A stretch of DNA of 9,151 nucleotides from an archaeon (GTDB lineage: Archaea; Thermoproteota; Nitrososphaeria; Nitrososphaerales; UBA183): contig JAJYNM010000004.1 in NCBI GenBank assembly GCA_021786335.1, positions 1 through 9,151 on the forward strand, in the 5' to 3' direction. The notes under the pieces are model-generated. The model saw only the letters and a program-made list of their open reading frames with translations, made no database searches and was not told the origin of the DNA. Positions 1 to 7,602 of the stretch are shown here, piece after piece (position 1 is the first letter of the stretch; the number at the start of each line of letters is the position of its first letter). The position numbers and the translations under genes were made by a program.

Positions 1-10
1 AGATTCATGA

Positions 11-208
11 ATGCGGTTCAACGTGTTTTCTATGGGTGGAATCGCCTTTGCTGTGGTGCTGCTCATGTATGTCCTCCCTCTCATACTGCTTCCGTTCGTC
101 GAGTGGGAATACGCCATTGCTTTGTTGGCACTCAACGTGGTTCTCGTTGGCGGAGCATTCTCCCTGACTCAGCCAGAGCCCGATTACTCGGATTACCCGA
201 GTGTATAG
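11..208 (+). CDS. Small two-helix membrane protein, unknown function
   Basis: A 65-aa protein whose function I do not recognise. Two hydrophobic segments are visible, roughly residues 8-28 (GGIAFAVVLLMYVLPLILL) and 34-52 (AIALLALNVVLVGGAFSL), separated by a short acidic loop (VEWE) and followed by an acidic, Tyr/Pro-containing tail (QPEPDYSDYPSV). This suggests a helical hairpin in the cytoplasmic membrane. The ATG is fixed by a TGA directly before it (8-10), so the reading frame cannot extend upstream. That TGA could also be the stop of a gene lying left of the window, which would put this gene last in an operon. No Shine-Dalgarno sequence can be judged because the window begins 10 nt upstream. 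The clean hydrophobic pattern argues for a real gene; without homologues it remains hypothetical. Confidence 0.6.
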   Translation: MRFNVFSMGGIAFAVVLLMYVLPLILLPFVEWEYAIALLALNVVLVGGAFSLTQPEPDYSDYPSV

Positions 209-691
209 CAGCAACCCCAGGAATAAGACATAACTGTCAACAGCCGTATGAAGATGGGAAATGCATTGGAATCGCGCGACCTACCAGCACTTCCTGCGAT
301 ACATGGCCACCAAAGGCGCGTAGACGTTGGAAACCCTCTCCTTTGGTCTGGACCATCCAGAGATTCATTTCCTCTTTGCAAGAAAAGCTACGCTTGGGAT
401 TGACACATAGGATGTAAAGGTCCTAACGAGAATGGAAGGCTCTTGCTGGAGGCAATTACGCATGTTTCTTTTGATGTGTTGATCTTACAACCTCGTGGCC
501 TGTGTTGACGTTTCTTTCGTAACCGTCAATCACCATCGATTTGTTGATGCCGCCGAGTCGAGGATTCTATCCGCCGAGGAACCACAATGGTACGTCTGGT
601 CGTATCAGTCGAAAGTCTGCTTTCTGAGAAGCGACCAACCACCAACTTGTCGTGTCGCACTCCCAGGTTGAATGGCCAAGTGCAGTTTGGG
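209..691. other. 480-bp stretch without a convincing gene
   Basis: I see no tRNA, rRNA or long open frame with coding character here. One weak signal is a + strand frame at 261-410. It starts ATG CAT TGG, reads 20 codons to an in-frame TAG (321-323), and then continues for 28 more codons to a second TAG. The two halves read as plausible protein (for example HWNRATYQHFLRYMATKGA, then ETLSFGLDHPEIHFLFARK), so this may be a short decayed gene. Chance is equally possible. The right part (about 410-691) lies downstream of the minus-strand gene ending at 692, and I see no clear T-rich terminator there. Confidence 0.4.
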
Positions 692-1720
692 TCAGTAGCC
701 GGCAGAATTTCCCCTTTTCGTTGGAAAGTCCAAGTAACGGAGAGAGCGTACTGCTGCCGGGACTGCTTTCTTGAATTCGGACCAGTCTTCCCTTGGTACG
801 TGCTCCAGGTCGAAACCGAGCACCAACACAACGTTTCTTCTGTTCACACCATCTTCATTGTAGGTGTCTGTCACGTAGTTGTCGTTTGCAGCCAAGTGGA
901 GCGACAGCCCTCCCTTCCCCCAAATCACGTGGACTGGACAGCGGGCAGCCTGGATGAGCTTCTCTGCAGAGTACGGAGTCCTCTCGAGCTCTTTGGCCAA
1001 GCTTTTCATCATCTCTTGGTACCCGCCTTGGGCTTTGTGCTCGGATGACCGGCCGAAGCTGTCTCCGGTGTGGTAAGAGATACCGTACCTTCCTGCCAGC
1101 TCGTCCAGTTCTGGGCTCTTCAGGAACCTGTCGAGGGAAAGACGCCTCGGGTCGCGCGACGCCTCTTCTACGCGCCTCAAGGAGAGCATGAGCTTCTGAT
1201 TGATTTGTGGGTATGACCGATAGGCAGGGTAGTAGCCATAGACCAAGTGATGATAAATCCTCTCAGGGAAGAAGGACAGGACGAGATCCCAGCCGTCAAT
1301 CGACCTCACGAAGACGCGCTGAGGAGGTTTGATGGCCCTGTCTCTTTCGTCACTTGGGGCGAAGTCGTTGAAGCTGAATTTCTTCGCCACATCCATGACC
1401 AACGAAGGGAGCCTGTCCTGCCGAACTTGAGAGGCTACTCGCGATTTGATTTCCTCGGGCGATGCGTCCAGAATTGCGAAGAACAGGCGGGTGACCTCCT
1501 CCCTGCTCACCGATGGCTTGTCGTTCAGCATGAATGGTACGAGGAGGTCGACGAGCTTGTTCGTCTTGATATGAAAACCCCAAGAGTCAGGGGTCTCTTT
1601 CTTTTGAACGAAGCCAGCCAGTGCCTCCTTCAAGGCTTCCGCGCTTTCTTCCGTAGATGGATCTGAATAGATCCTGTCGAAAGAGTCGAGTATCTTTGAA
1701 ACAAGTTCAACTCTATCCAA
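692..1720 (-). CDS. Conserved-looking protein of unknown function next to DNA methyltransferase
   Basis: A 342-aa soluble protein without a signal peptide or membrane segment; I do not recognise the family. The N-terminal ~130 residues look helical and charged (LVSKILDSFDRIYSDP, then SREEVTRLFFAILDASPEE). The middle is rich in aromatic residues (RIYHHLVYGYYPAYRSYPQ). The C-terminal ~100 residues alternate hydrophobic strands with polar turns (CPVHVIWGKGGLSLHLAAN, then RNVVLVLGFDLEHVPRED). I cannot find a clear PD-(D/E)XK, HNH, GIY-YIG or Walker motif. The start is TTG; an in-frame TAA lies three codons upstream, so the frame cannot begin much earlier. A GGAGGT lies about 20 nt upstream, too far for a standard site, with GGGTG closer. 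The gene follows the methyltransferase by 108 nt on the same strand, which suggests co-transcription. By position it could be a restriction, specificity or accessory subunit, but that is inference only. Confidence 0.75.
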   Translation of the reverse strand: MDRVELVSKILDSFDRIYSDPSTEESAEALKEALAGFVQKKETPDSWGFHIKTNKLVDLLVPFMLNDKPSVSREEVTRLFFAILDASPEEIKSRVASQVRQDRLPSLVMDVAKKFSFNDFAPSDERDRAIKPPQRVFVRSIDGWDLVLSFFPERIYHHLVYGYYPAYRSYPQINQKLMLSLRRVEEASRDPRRLSLDRFLKSPELDELAGRYGISYHTGDSFGRSSEHKAQGGYQEMMKSLAKELERTPYSAEKLIQAARCPVHVIWGKGGLSLHLAANDNYVTDTYNEDGVNRRNVVLVLGFDLEHVPREDWSEFKKAVPAAVRSLRYLDFPTKRGNSAGY

Positions 1721-1828
1721 GCCGCACCCTTATGCTGCTTACCTCCACAAAACAGTTTCGGGAATTGAGGGGTTCTGGTAACTTGGCGGCATTCGAAGGA
1801 GGATTTTGTCCCTGTTAACCGTCGGCTT

Positions 1829-3250
1829 CTACGTCTCGTTTAGGATGTCATCGACGGTCTTGAGGAGGATTTCTACGCCTTCCTCATTCTTGACTCTCGC
1901 GACCTCTTCATAGGCTCCTTTTCCGAAACTGAAGGCGACGATTACGCCCTTCGTCTTGCCGTCCCTCTTTATCGCGGTCTCGAAGTTGTCGATTACATTC
2001 CTCCCCACATCGTCCTGTTGCTTGACCTGAATCGGCGTCCCATCCAAGTAGAAGCCATCGATTCCCATGTCGCCGCTTTTCCTCGGACTTGGCCGAGCGT
2101 ATAGTTTCTCGTTGACCCAGTTCTGGAACTCAAAAGGTGGAATCTCCTTCAGTTGTGCGACGGTTCGTGGAAGCCCGACCTCCGCAACCTTCGCCCTTAA
2201 CCCCCTGAGCCTCTTCGCCATCAGCTTGCAAGCCGTGGGGGATACGTCTATTCCGACCCATCGCATTCCGAGTTGGTGAGCTACCGCTATCGCTGTCCCA
2301 CAACCGCAGAAGGGGTCTAACACGATGTCAGTAGGATTAGCTGAGACTTCGAGGATGCGTCTGAGTAGTGCTTCGGGCTTCTGGGTGGGATATCCAAGTC
2401 GCTCTCCCTTTTGGATGCCTCTGAGCATGGAGATGTCGTCCCACCAATCTTGGAGCGGAACGCCCTTGCTTTCGTCGAGATATCTCTTCATGTAGGGTTT
2501 CCGGCTCTTTGAATAGACAATCAGCTCCTTCGATTCCAACTCTGCCATCTTCTCCTTCGAGTAAGCCCAGTATCGTCCGGCAGGCGGTTTGACCCCATGC
2601 CATTCATATTTCGTGTCGCCCCCCGGCTTGGCCGCAGTAAGGTCTGCCATGTTGTATCGCCTCCCAGTTTCAGCTTCGACATGCCTATACCACTTGTCCG
2701 AAGTCGAGGCGGATAGCGGATTGAACTTCACGTTGAAGGTGTAATCGTCGGACTTCGTATAGAATAGAATCGTATCGTGAATCCTCCCATAAGCCTTCGC
2801 GCCCTGCTTCGCGTCGCTGTGTGCGTCCGAACGCTTCCAGACAATCTCATTCCTGAAGTTGGAATCTCCGAACAGTTTGTCGAGTTCGACCTTCAAGTAA
2901 TGCGAGGCGTGCCAGTCGCAATGGAAATAGAACGAGCCCGTTGGCTTAAGGACGCGATAACACTCGGTAACACGCTCCATCATCCAAGCGATGTAGTTCT
3001 GAATCCCGCCCTTCCATCTGTCCTCAAACGACCTCTGTTCGTAGCCATCCTCCCAGATTACCTCGAAGTGGCGATTTGAGAAGAACGGGGGGTCGAGATA
3101 GATTAGGTCAACCGATGCCTCTGGGAACCTCTTGAGAACCTCCTTACAATCCCCGCAGTAGATTGTGTTCGGCTGGAAGCTCACGGCCTCAGTGTGGGTC
3201 AATTCGAGGTTAAGGGTTTCTTGGCCGCGTTCTGGATGAGCGTAAGCCAT
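1829..3250 (-). CDS. Beta-class DNA methyltransferase with C-terminal Mrr-like nuclease domain
   Basis: A site-specific DNA methyltransferase (N6-adenine or N4-cytosine) that would transfer methyl from S-adenosylmethionine to DNA. Residue numbers use the 473-aa ATG form. The catalytic motif IV, DPPF, is at 53-56, inside SVDLIYLDPPF. The SAM-binding motif I (DPFCGCGT, 312-319) follows near the C-terminus, after a TQKPEALLRRIL motif at 289-300. The order IV, then target-recognition region, then I is that of the beta class. After residue ~375 comes an extra domain with GDMGIDG (393-399, D398) and IQVKQ (Q408, K410), the D...QxK pattern of Mrr-type nucleases. The protein thus probably combines modification and cleavage modules. 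The ATG start overlaps a transposase remnant by 52 nt in another frame. A GTG at 3184 (codon 23), just past the remnant's stop at 3199 and shortly before PNTIYCGDC, is an attractive alternative start. The target sequence cannot be read from here. Confidence 0.9.
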   Translation of the reverse strand: MAYAHPERGQETLNLELTHTEAVSFQPNTIYCGDCKEVLKRFPEASVDLIYLDPPFFSNRHFEVIWEDGYEQRSFEDRWKGGIQNYIAWMMERVTECYRVLKPTGSFYFHCDWHASHYLKVELDKLFGDSNFRNEIVWKRSDAHSDAKQGAKAYGRIHDTILFYTKSDDYTFNVKFNPLSASTSDKWYRHVEAETGRRYNMADLTAAKPGGDTKYEWHGVKPPAGRYWAYSKEKMAELESKELIVYSKSRKPYMKRYLDESKGVPLQDWWDDISMLRGIQKGERLGYPTQKPEALLRRILEVSANPTDIVLDPFCGCGTAIAVAHQLGMRWVGIDVSPTACKLMAKRLRGLRAKVAEVGLPRTVAQLKEIPPFEFQNWVNEKLYARPSPRKSGDMGIDGFYLDGTPIQVKQQDDVGRNVIDNFETAIKRDGKTKGVIVAFSFGKGAYEEVARVKNEEGVEILLKTVDDILNET

Positions 3251-3480
3251 TTGTTATCCCATTCGACCTTGATTCCCGCCCTTGTCGCGGCCGTCTCGCC
3301 CTTCAGCCCCTCGTGCGGCCTGATGAAATTGTGGTAAATCTGCACACCCTTCAGAATAGAGGTGTCCATCCTCTTAAGACCCCGCATGACCTTCTCCCTG
3401 TCCCTGACCTCTCCGTTCATCCTCTCCATCTTGACCCTATGATGTGAGTTAACGAGGAAACGAACCAAGGAGATCTTCAA
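3199..3480 (-). pseudogene. C-terminal remnant of a DDE (rve-type) transposase
   Basis: A 93-aa open frame whose residues ~11-85 look like the C-terminal end of an archaeal rve-fold DDE transposase/integrase. It contains KMERMNGEVRDREKVMRGLK (17-36), with E19 at the position of the last catalytic acid of the DDE triad, and IYHNFIRPHEGLKGETAA (48-65), the usual C-terminal signature. The rest of the catalytic core, with both Asp residues, is missing; upstream of about 3450 the minus strand no longer reads as transposase. It is therefore a truncated, non-functional copy. Its last codons and TGA overlap the annotated 5' end of the methyltransferase gene, so an insertion event has reshaped that gene's upstream region. 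The first ~10 residues (MKISLVRFLV) are probably unrelated flanking sequence. Family recognition is from memory of these motifs, not a search. Confidence 0.75.
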
Positions 3481-3651
3481 GGGTTCCCCAGGGCGCGTCG
3501 TCTTCAGGTACGCGGACTACGGCATCAGGCTCCTGACCGACGGGGGGAGCAAGGTCCCCCTACGGCTGTCATGGGAGAGCTGTACGGGCAGATGCCAGCG
3601 AGCGTGCAGGCGTTCACGCTGGATGTTACCGGAATCCTGCAGAAACCCTGA
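3443..3651 (+). pseudogene. Frameshifted gene remnant, unknown family
   Basis: Two adjacent short + strand frames look like pieces of one protein split by a frameshift. The first (from 3443, frame of 3476) reads IFKGSPGRVVFRYADYGIR and then LLTDGGSKVPL. The second, entered near 3562 and open to a TGA at 3649-3651, reads TAVMGELYGQMPASVQAFTL and then DVTGILQKP. The switch lies near a run of six G (3542-3547) and one of five C (3556-3560), places prone to indels. I do not recognise the family. The left end meets the transposase remnant at about 3450, so the insertion may have cut this gene. The second part could alternatively be a 26-aa ORF from the ATG at 3571. Confidence is limited because the judgement rests on how protein-like the residues look. 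Confidence 0.35.
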
Positions 3652-3709
3652 ACCGTAGTCATTTCACGACTTCAGAACTCCTAAGAACTGGAGTTACTGA
3701 CTCCCCACG

Positions 3710-4480
3710 ATGGTCGACCTTCTGAGCCTGCCCCTTGGGGCCGGACAAGCGGTTGGTTCGCTGATGGTGCTCACAGACAGACTGAAACTGTACCTACGAA
3801 GGAAGCAACGAAAGAAGGAAATCGCCGAGCAGGTGCATCGAGCGCTAAACGCCATCGATTCCCTTGCGAAGGCACAGAAAGCACTGAGTGATTCAGGCAG
3901 CAGGTTGGTCAAACTGATTGATGAGACGCCGGTGCCAGTTCCCGTCGGAATGGCAGATCATCTCTATGACGAATACGCTGTCTGGATGGTGAGCCTCTCG
4001 GCAGACCTTCTTTCTCTCGTGAACCTGGCTTCTCAGGCCAGGAACCTTTCGAAATACGAGACGCTCATGCACGACCTCAAGATAGTCGACAAGCCGGTCT
4101 ACGAATTGGTAATGATGCTCTCTCGTTCATACGAAGATGGCAAGCTCGACCTAAGAGAGTTCCCGACCTTCCTCGCCCTCTACGGTCCACATGTTGACGA
4201 CGGGGAGGCCAGGGCGTACATCGAGAAAGAGGTGACCCCTCGGGTAGCCAAGATCAAGAGGCTAATGGGCCGGCTCCCACCTCCATTCAGGAGGAGGCTT
4301 CCTTCGCTGAAGAAGGCGGCCTTGGAGCTGGCGGGCTCTCAGAAGTCAATCGCCCATCTCGAAGAAACCCAATTGAAAGCGCTTACCGACGCCCTGCCAG
4401 GATGGATGTCAGAACTGGCTATGATGCTCTCTGATGCGATGGAAGATCTCCAGAAGGTCCGTCCCGGGTTCAGGAAGTAG
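3710..4480 (+). CDS. Helical protein of unknown function
   Basis: A 256-aa protein that I do not recognise. The start is an ATG and there is no Shine-Dalgarno sequence nearby. Residues ~4-21 are hydrophobic (LLSLPLGAGQAVGSLMVL) and are followed by a strongly basic patch (KLYLRRKQRKKE, 27-38). This could be a membrane-associating helix or a weak N-terminal anchor rather than a cleaved signal. The rest is dominated by Leu/Ala/Lys/Glu-rich amphipathic helices (ALNAIDSLAKAQKALSDSG; LVNLASQARNLSKYETLMHD; LPSLKKAALELAGSQKS), suggesting an all-alpha or coiled-coil fold. I see no catalytic motif and no cysteines. The next gene begins 63 nt downstream on the same strand, so the two may be co-transcribed. 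The gene sits between insertion-sequence debris and the surface-protein gene, consistent with an accessory region. Function cannot be assigned. Confidence 0.7.
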   Translation: MVDLLSLPLGAGQAVGSLMVLTDRLKLYLRRKQRKKEIAEQVHRALNAIDSLAKAQKALSDSGSRLVKLIDETPVPVPVGMADHLYDEYAVWMVSLSADLLSLVNLASQARNLSKYETLMHDLKIVDKPVYELVMMLSRSYEDGKLDLREFPTFLALYGPHVDDGEARAYIEKEVTPRVAKIKRLMGRLPPPFRRRLPSLKKAALELAGSQKSIAHLEETQLKALTDALPGWMSELAMMLSDAMEDLQKVRPGFRK

Positions 4481-4543
4481 AGAAAGGATAGCCCGGCCTT
4501 CGGTCGAGAACGTGCTACTGGCCATGGCTGGCGCCCACTTGAG

Positions 4544-5224
4544 TTGAGTTCCGACCCATACTCAGTTTTCCAGAAATTCGCTGAGGCCGTCGAGAGCGAC
4601 GCCTTCGTCGTCTTCGAGGAGGAGTTCGCGGAGAGGATGCGCAGCGCCATCAGGAACGGCTACGCCAGTGGGAAGGACGAGCCTGAAATTGTCGAAGCGG
4701 TTAGCTCCGGCGTCAATTCTTTCGGGTCGCTCTCCCCGGCACAGGGATCCGGCTTCCGTATTGTCCCCGAGTCGGCCTACATACACGGCTTCAGGTCGCA
4801 GGTGAAGTTCCAGTATCGTGGGACCACTTCCCAGTGCGAGTTAGGAGACGTCGTGTACATCCTGTCAATAACGCATGGCGGTCGTGTGTCTTTCGAGGGG
4901 GCCACTTTCAACCAGGTCAAGAAGGCGGACAAGCACCTGACCTGGCACGTCAAGCCGGAGCAGCTCTTCCTTCTGACCAGCTTCCCCACGTTCAGGGGAG
5001 TTGCAGGGTCTTGGATTAGCCCGGACTCACACAACTGGCCCAATCTGACGGGTTGCCTCGGTTCCTACGGACTCATCTATGACTCGGACTTCCTATTCGT
5101 GAACGCCAGAGACCTCCTCAGGTATCTGGGCCTAAAGAAACAACTCAACTTGAACCAGTCAATCCTCATCGGACTGGGTATCTCACTCCCAGAAGGACAA
5201 ATCTGTTCTCAACGACCTAAGTAA
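4544..5224 (+). CDS. Protein of unknown function, mixed alpha/beta
   Basis: A 226-aa protein that I do not recognise. The N-terminal ~60 residues are acidic and helical (VFQKFAEAVESDAFVVFEEE, then FAERMRSAIRNGYASGKDEP). From residue ~68 the chain turns to beta-like segments with many aromatic residues: GFRIVPESAYIHGFRSQVKF, ELGDVVYILSITHGGRVSFE, HLTWHVKPEQLFLLTSFPTF, then DSDFLFVNARDLLRYLGLK. No membrane segment, signal peptide or obvious catalytic motif is visible. The most likely start is TTG at 4544: the ATG at 4524 is in another frame and reaches a stop after seven codons, and no other in-frame start was found close upstream. The nearest gene upstream ends 63 nt away on the same strand. 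The downstream neighbour converges, 63 nt after the stop. A role cannot be assigned from the sequence. Confidence 0.7.
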   Translation: MSSDPYSVFQKFAEAVESDAFVVFEEEFAERMRSAIRNGYASGKDEPEIVEAVSSGVNSFGSLSPAQGSGFRIVPESAYIHGFRSQVKFQYRGTTSQCELGDVVYILSITHGGRVSFEGATFNQVKKADKHLTWHVKPEQLFLLTSFPTFRGVAGSWISPDSHNWPNLTGCLGSYGLIYDSDFLFVNARDLLRYLGLKKQLNLNQSILIGLGISLPEGQICSQRPK

Positions 5225-5287
5225 ACAGCCTCGATAATCGACCACCACGCCTCGGTAAAGGAACACGACATCGCCAGAGGGACACCG

Positions 5288-7573
5288 TCACGCCCCCTTC
5301 GAAGGAGCTATTTCGGCGTTCGACCGCCTGGCGTCTTTGGCCCCAGGGCCCCCTGCCCTTCTTACGATCAGGTAGGAGACGACCACAAGGACCGTAAGAG
5401 TGGGCACCAAGAGAGATTGGAACGGGAACTCGGGAATCCCGCCATTCTTCGACGTGGACTGCGAGCTGAGCGTCGAGGATGTTTGAGCGGCGGAGCTGGA
5501 CGAAGTGGTGGACGTGCTCTGCGCTGCGGACGCGGTAGCGACACTCTGGCTTGAAGAGGCGGTCGTGGTGACCGCAGTGGTGTTCGGACCTCCTACGGCC
5601 AGCGGCGTACCCGTGAGGGCAGCGACCGGGATCGTCCCGCAGACGCTCACCCCCGCCGTGGCGACCACGTTCGATGCCGCATCCCAGGCACCGTTGTAGT
5701 AGTATGCCATCGAAGTCGTGGCGTTCACTTCGGCGCCGAAGTAGCAGACAGTGGCGGAACCGCCTGTGACACCGCCTACGTCGACGTCGAAATACTCGTT
5801 GGTAGCGAACGGCGGAGTTCCCGTGCCTCCTGGCTGGGAGGTGAGGTAAGCAGTTGTGACATTGGCCACGACTCCGGTGACGCTGGACAGCTTTACGTTC
5901 AGCCCTGTGGTCAGGTTCTGGTCCGCGTAAGCCGCCGAGCCTTCAACCATTGTCAGGCTTGTAGCCGCCTGCGCCGACGGGTGGATGGAGTCCCCCAGGT
6001 AAGTGGACACGATGGTCGCAGGTATCGACGAGTTGCCTTGATTGAAAGTCACGCCACAGCTGCCGTCTACCAGCGAGCACGTCGAGTTAGAGAAGGTGCC
6101 AGTGGGGCTGGTCTCGTTCCACACGATTGTGCCGGTCGGGATCGGCGTCGGTGGCGTGCCGCTTACTACGGCCTTGCAGTCAGCCTGAAGCGTCCCGTTC
6201 ACGACCGACGGCGAACACGTAACGGCGACTTCGGAACGACCCTGTACGAAACTCACAGACGTGTGGCTCTCCACCGCGGGGTTGTTGGCGTCCCCGGAAT
6301 ACGCCGCCGCCACCTTGACGCTTCCGTATGCATCACTCCTCAGCCAGATCTGGCACGCGCTCGCAGTGGAGGTGACTGGCAGGAGGTCGCATGTCGCGTC
6401 GTTGAAGGGGACCGTGGTGTTCGAGGCGACGACGTGGGCCCCCCAGCTCACGGTCCCGGTGGGATTGATTCCAAAGACGTATGCCCTGCAATCGACCACG
6501 CCCCCTGCCACCTGGTCCGCAGGATGGCAGTACACGTTCATGTAGGGTTCCACGGTGATGACTGTGGTTGTCGTGAAGACGAAGGTTCCTGAACAGCTGT
6601 CGGCGGGGCAGGATCCGTAGAGGCTGGAATAGTTGTAGGACCTGCTGAAAGTATGTACCTCTGGCACCCCGTCCTGGAGGGTTGCACCGGGGACCCCAGG
6701 GACAGGCGCACCGTCCAAGTTTGACATGCCGACATTGGATGTACCTTCGCTCCCAGTGCAGGGAATCATGGCACCCGTGAAAGCTGCCGATGGAGGTATG
6801 AGCGCTGTATAGTGAGGTCCACCCACAGCAAACCCGAAATATAGCCCTGGGGGAGGATTGCCGAAAGGCGAGACCGGTTCTGAAAAGACGCCTAATCGCG
6901 ACGGTATTGCAGCGGAGCCTTCGCAAGTAGCACCCGTCAATACGTCGTATTCATACTCCGTCCCGCTTCCAGTTGCATTGCCACAGATGCTGCTGCCCGC
7001 ATTCTCACATGCTGAAGACTCTTCCACCGAGAACGTTCCAGTCCACGTCTCTTTGGCGTACCCATCGGCACAAGCAGTTACACCATTGCCTGTGGTGCAC
7101 TCGTTGAATGTGTAGAGTGTATTTATACTAACCGTGCCTTTCCATTGCATGTTCGGGGGGATGTAAACGACGTCCAGGGTGAAGTTCTTTGAGACGCTGG
7201 GAGCGTTGTTGAGGTCGCCTTGATACTTGGCGGTCACATTGACCGATCCCAGCCTTTGACCGGAGATGGTCACATAGCAGCCCTCTCCCCCAGAGATAGA
7301 AGTCAGTACACAGGAAGGCGCCGCTGGTGAAACTGAACCTGCGCCAGACGTGATGAAATCCACGGAGCCTGAAGGAGACGAGCCGGTGACGGATGCGGTG
7401 CAGGTCGTGCTCGAACCGATCCCCAGTGAAGACGTGTTACAGAAGAGGTAGGTGGTGGTGGAGCTCGTTGAATGGGAGGGAGGGACAAGTTCCACTGTCG
7501 TGAGCGCGGACAGGATAAGAACAGCGACGACCAGCAATGGTGCCCTCCACCGGCTTCTGGGAGCAGCTACCAA
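5288..7573 (-). CDS. Secreted, membrane-anchored Ig-like repeat surface protein
   Basis: A 761-aa exported protein displayed on the cell surface. It starts with a signal peptide: basic residues 6-10 (RSRWR), then a hydrophobic core 12-24. Three Ig-like beta-sandwich repeats of about 95 residues lie at roughly 40-135, 345-440 and 445-540. Each ends in a YxGDxxNP-like motif (KYQGDLNNAPS, AYSGDANNPAV, TYLGDSIHPSA), and each carries four cysteines at equivalent places (C45, C58, C88, C99 in repeat 1), suggesting two disulfides per domain. A ~200-residue unique segment separates repeats 1 and 2. Another domain (~545-670) precedes a Ser/Thr/Ala-rich stalk (~672-710), then IPEFPF (713-718), one transmembrane helix (~720-737) and a basic cytoplasmic tail. 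Many N-X-S/T sequons point to N-glycosylation. The start is TTG; an in-frame TAA lies 13 codons upstream. It may be an adhesin or cell-envelope component; the ligand is unknown. Confidence 0.88.
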   Translation of the reverse strand: MVAAPRSRWRAPLLVVAVLILSALTTVELVPPSHSTSSTTTYLFCNTSSLGIGSSTTCTASVTGSSPSGSVDFITSGAGSVSPAAPSCVLTSISGGEGCYVTISGQRLGSVNVTAKYQGDLNNAPSVSKNFTLDVVYIPPNMQWKGTVSINTLYTFNECTTGNGVTACADGYAKETWTGTFSVEESSACENAGSSICGNATGSGTEYEYDVLTGATCEGSAAIPSRLGVFSEPVSPFGNPPPGLYFGFAVGGPHYTALIPPSAAFTGAMIPCTGSEGTSNVGMSNLDGAPVPGVPGATLQDGVPEVHTFSRSYNYSSLYGSCPADSCSGTFVFTTTTVITVEPYMNVYCHPADQVAGGVVDCRAYVFGINPTGTVSWGAHVVASNTTVPFNDATCDLLPVTSTASACQIWLRSDAYGSVKVAAAYSGDANNPAVESHTSVSFVQGRSEVAVTCSPSVVNGTLQADCKAVVSGTPPTPIPTGTIVWNETSPTGTFSNSTCSLVDGSCGVTFNQGNSSIPATIVSTYLGDSIHPSAQAATSLTMVEGSAAYADQNLTTGLNVKLSSVTGVVANVTTAYLTSQPGGTGTPPFATNEYFDVDVGGVTGGSATVCYFGAEVNATTSMAYYYNGAWDAASNVVATAGVSVCGTIPVAALTGTPLAVGGPNTTAVTTTASSSQSVATASAAQSTSTTSSSSAAQTSSTLSSQSTSKNGGIPEFPFQSLLVPTLTVLVVVSYLIVRRAGGPGAKDARRSNAEIAPSKGA

Positions 7574-7602
7574 ATCTGAAGCATTCCAACATTTTGGACC
7601 TG

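Noticed and set aside
209..691. tRNA or structured RNA gene in the gene-free stretch
   Set aside because: No GGTTCRANNCC-type T-arm with matching acceptor ends was found by eye on either strand.
587..1666. Two + strand open frames (587-1048 and 1247-1666)
   Set aside because: Both are antisense to the 342-aa gene. The minus-strand frame is longer and has better coding character and context.
5225..5287. Bidirectional terminator between the convergent genes
   Set aside because: There is no clear hairpin or T-run on either strand in these 63 bp.
5981..6592. 203-aa + strand open frame
   Set aside because: It lies antisense inside the surface-protein gene, is rich in Arg/His/Gly with no domain character, and reflects high GC content.
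6333..6926. 197-aa minus-strand open frame
   Set aside because: It is an out-of-frame shadow of the surface-protein gene with Arg/Cys/His-rich, low-quality composition.
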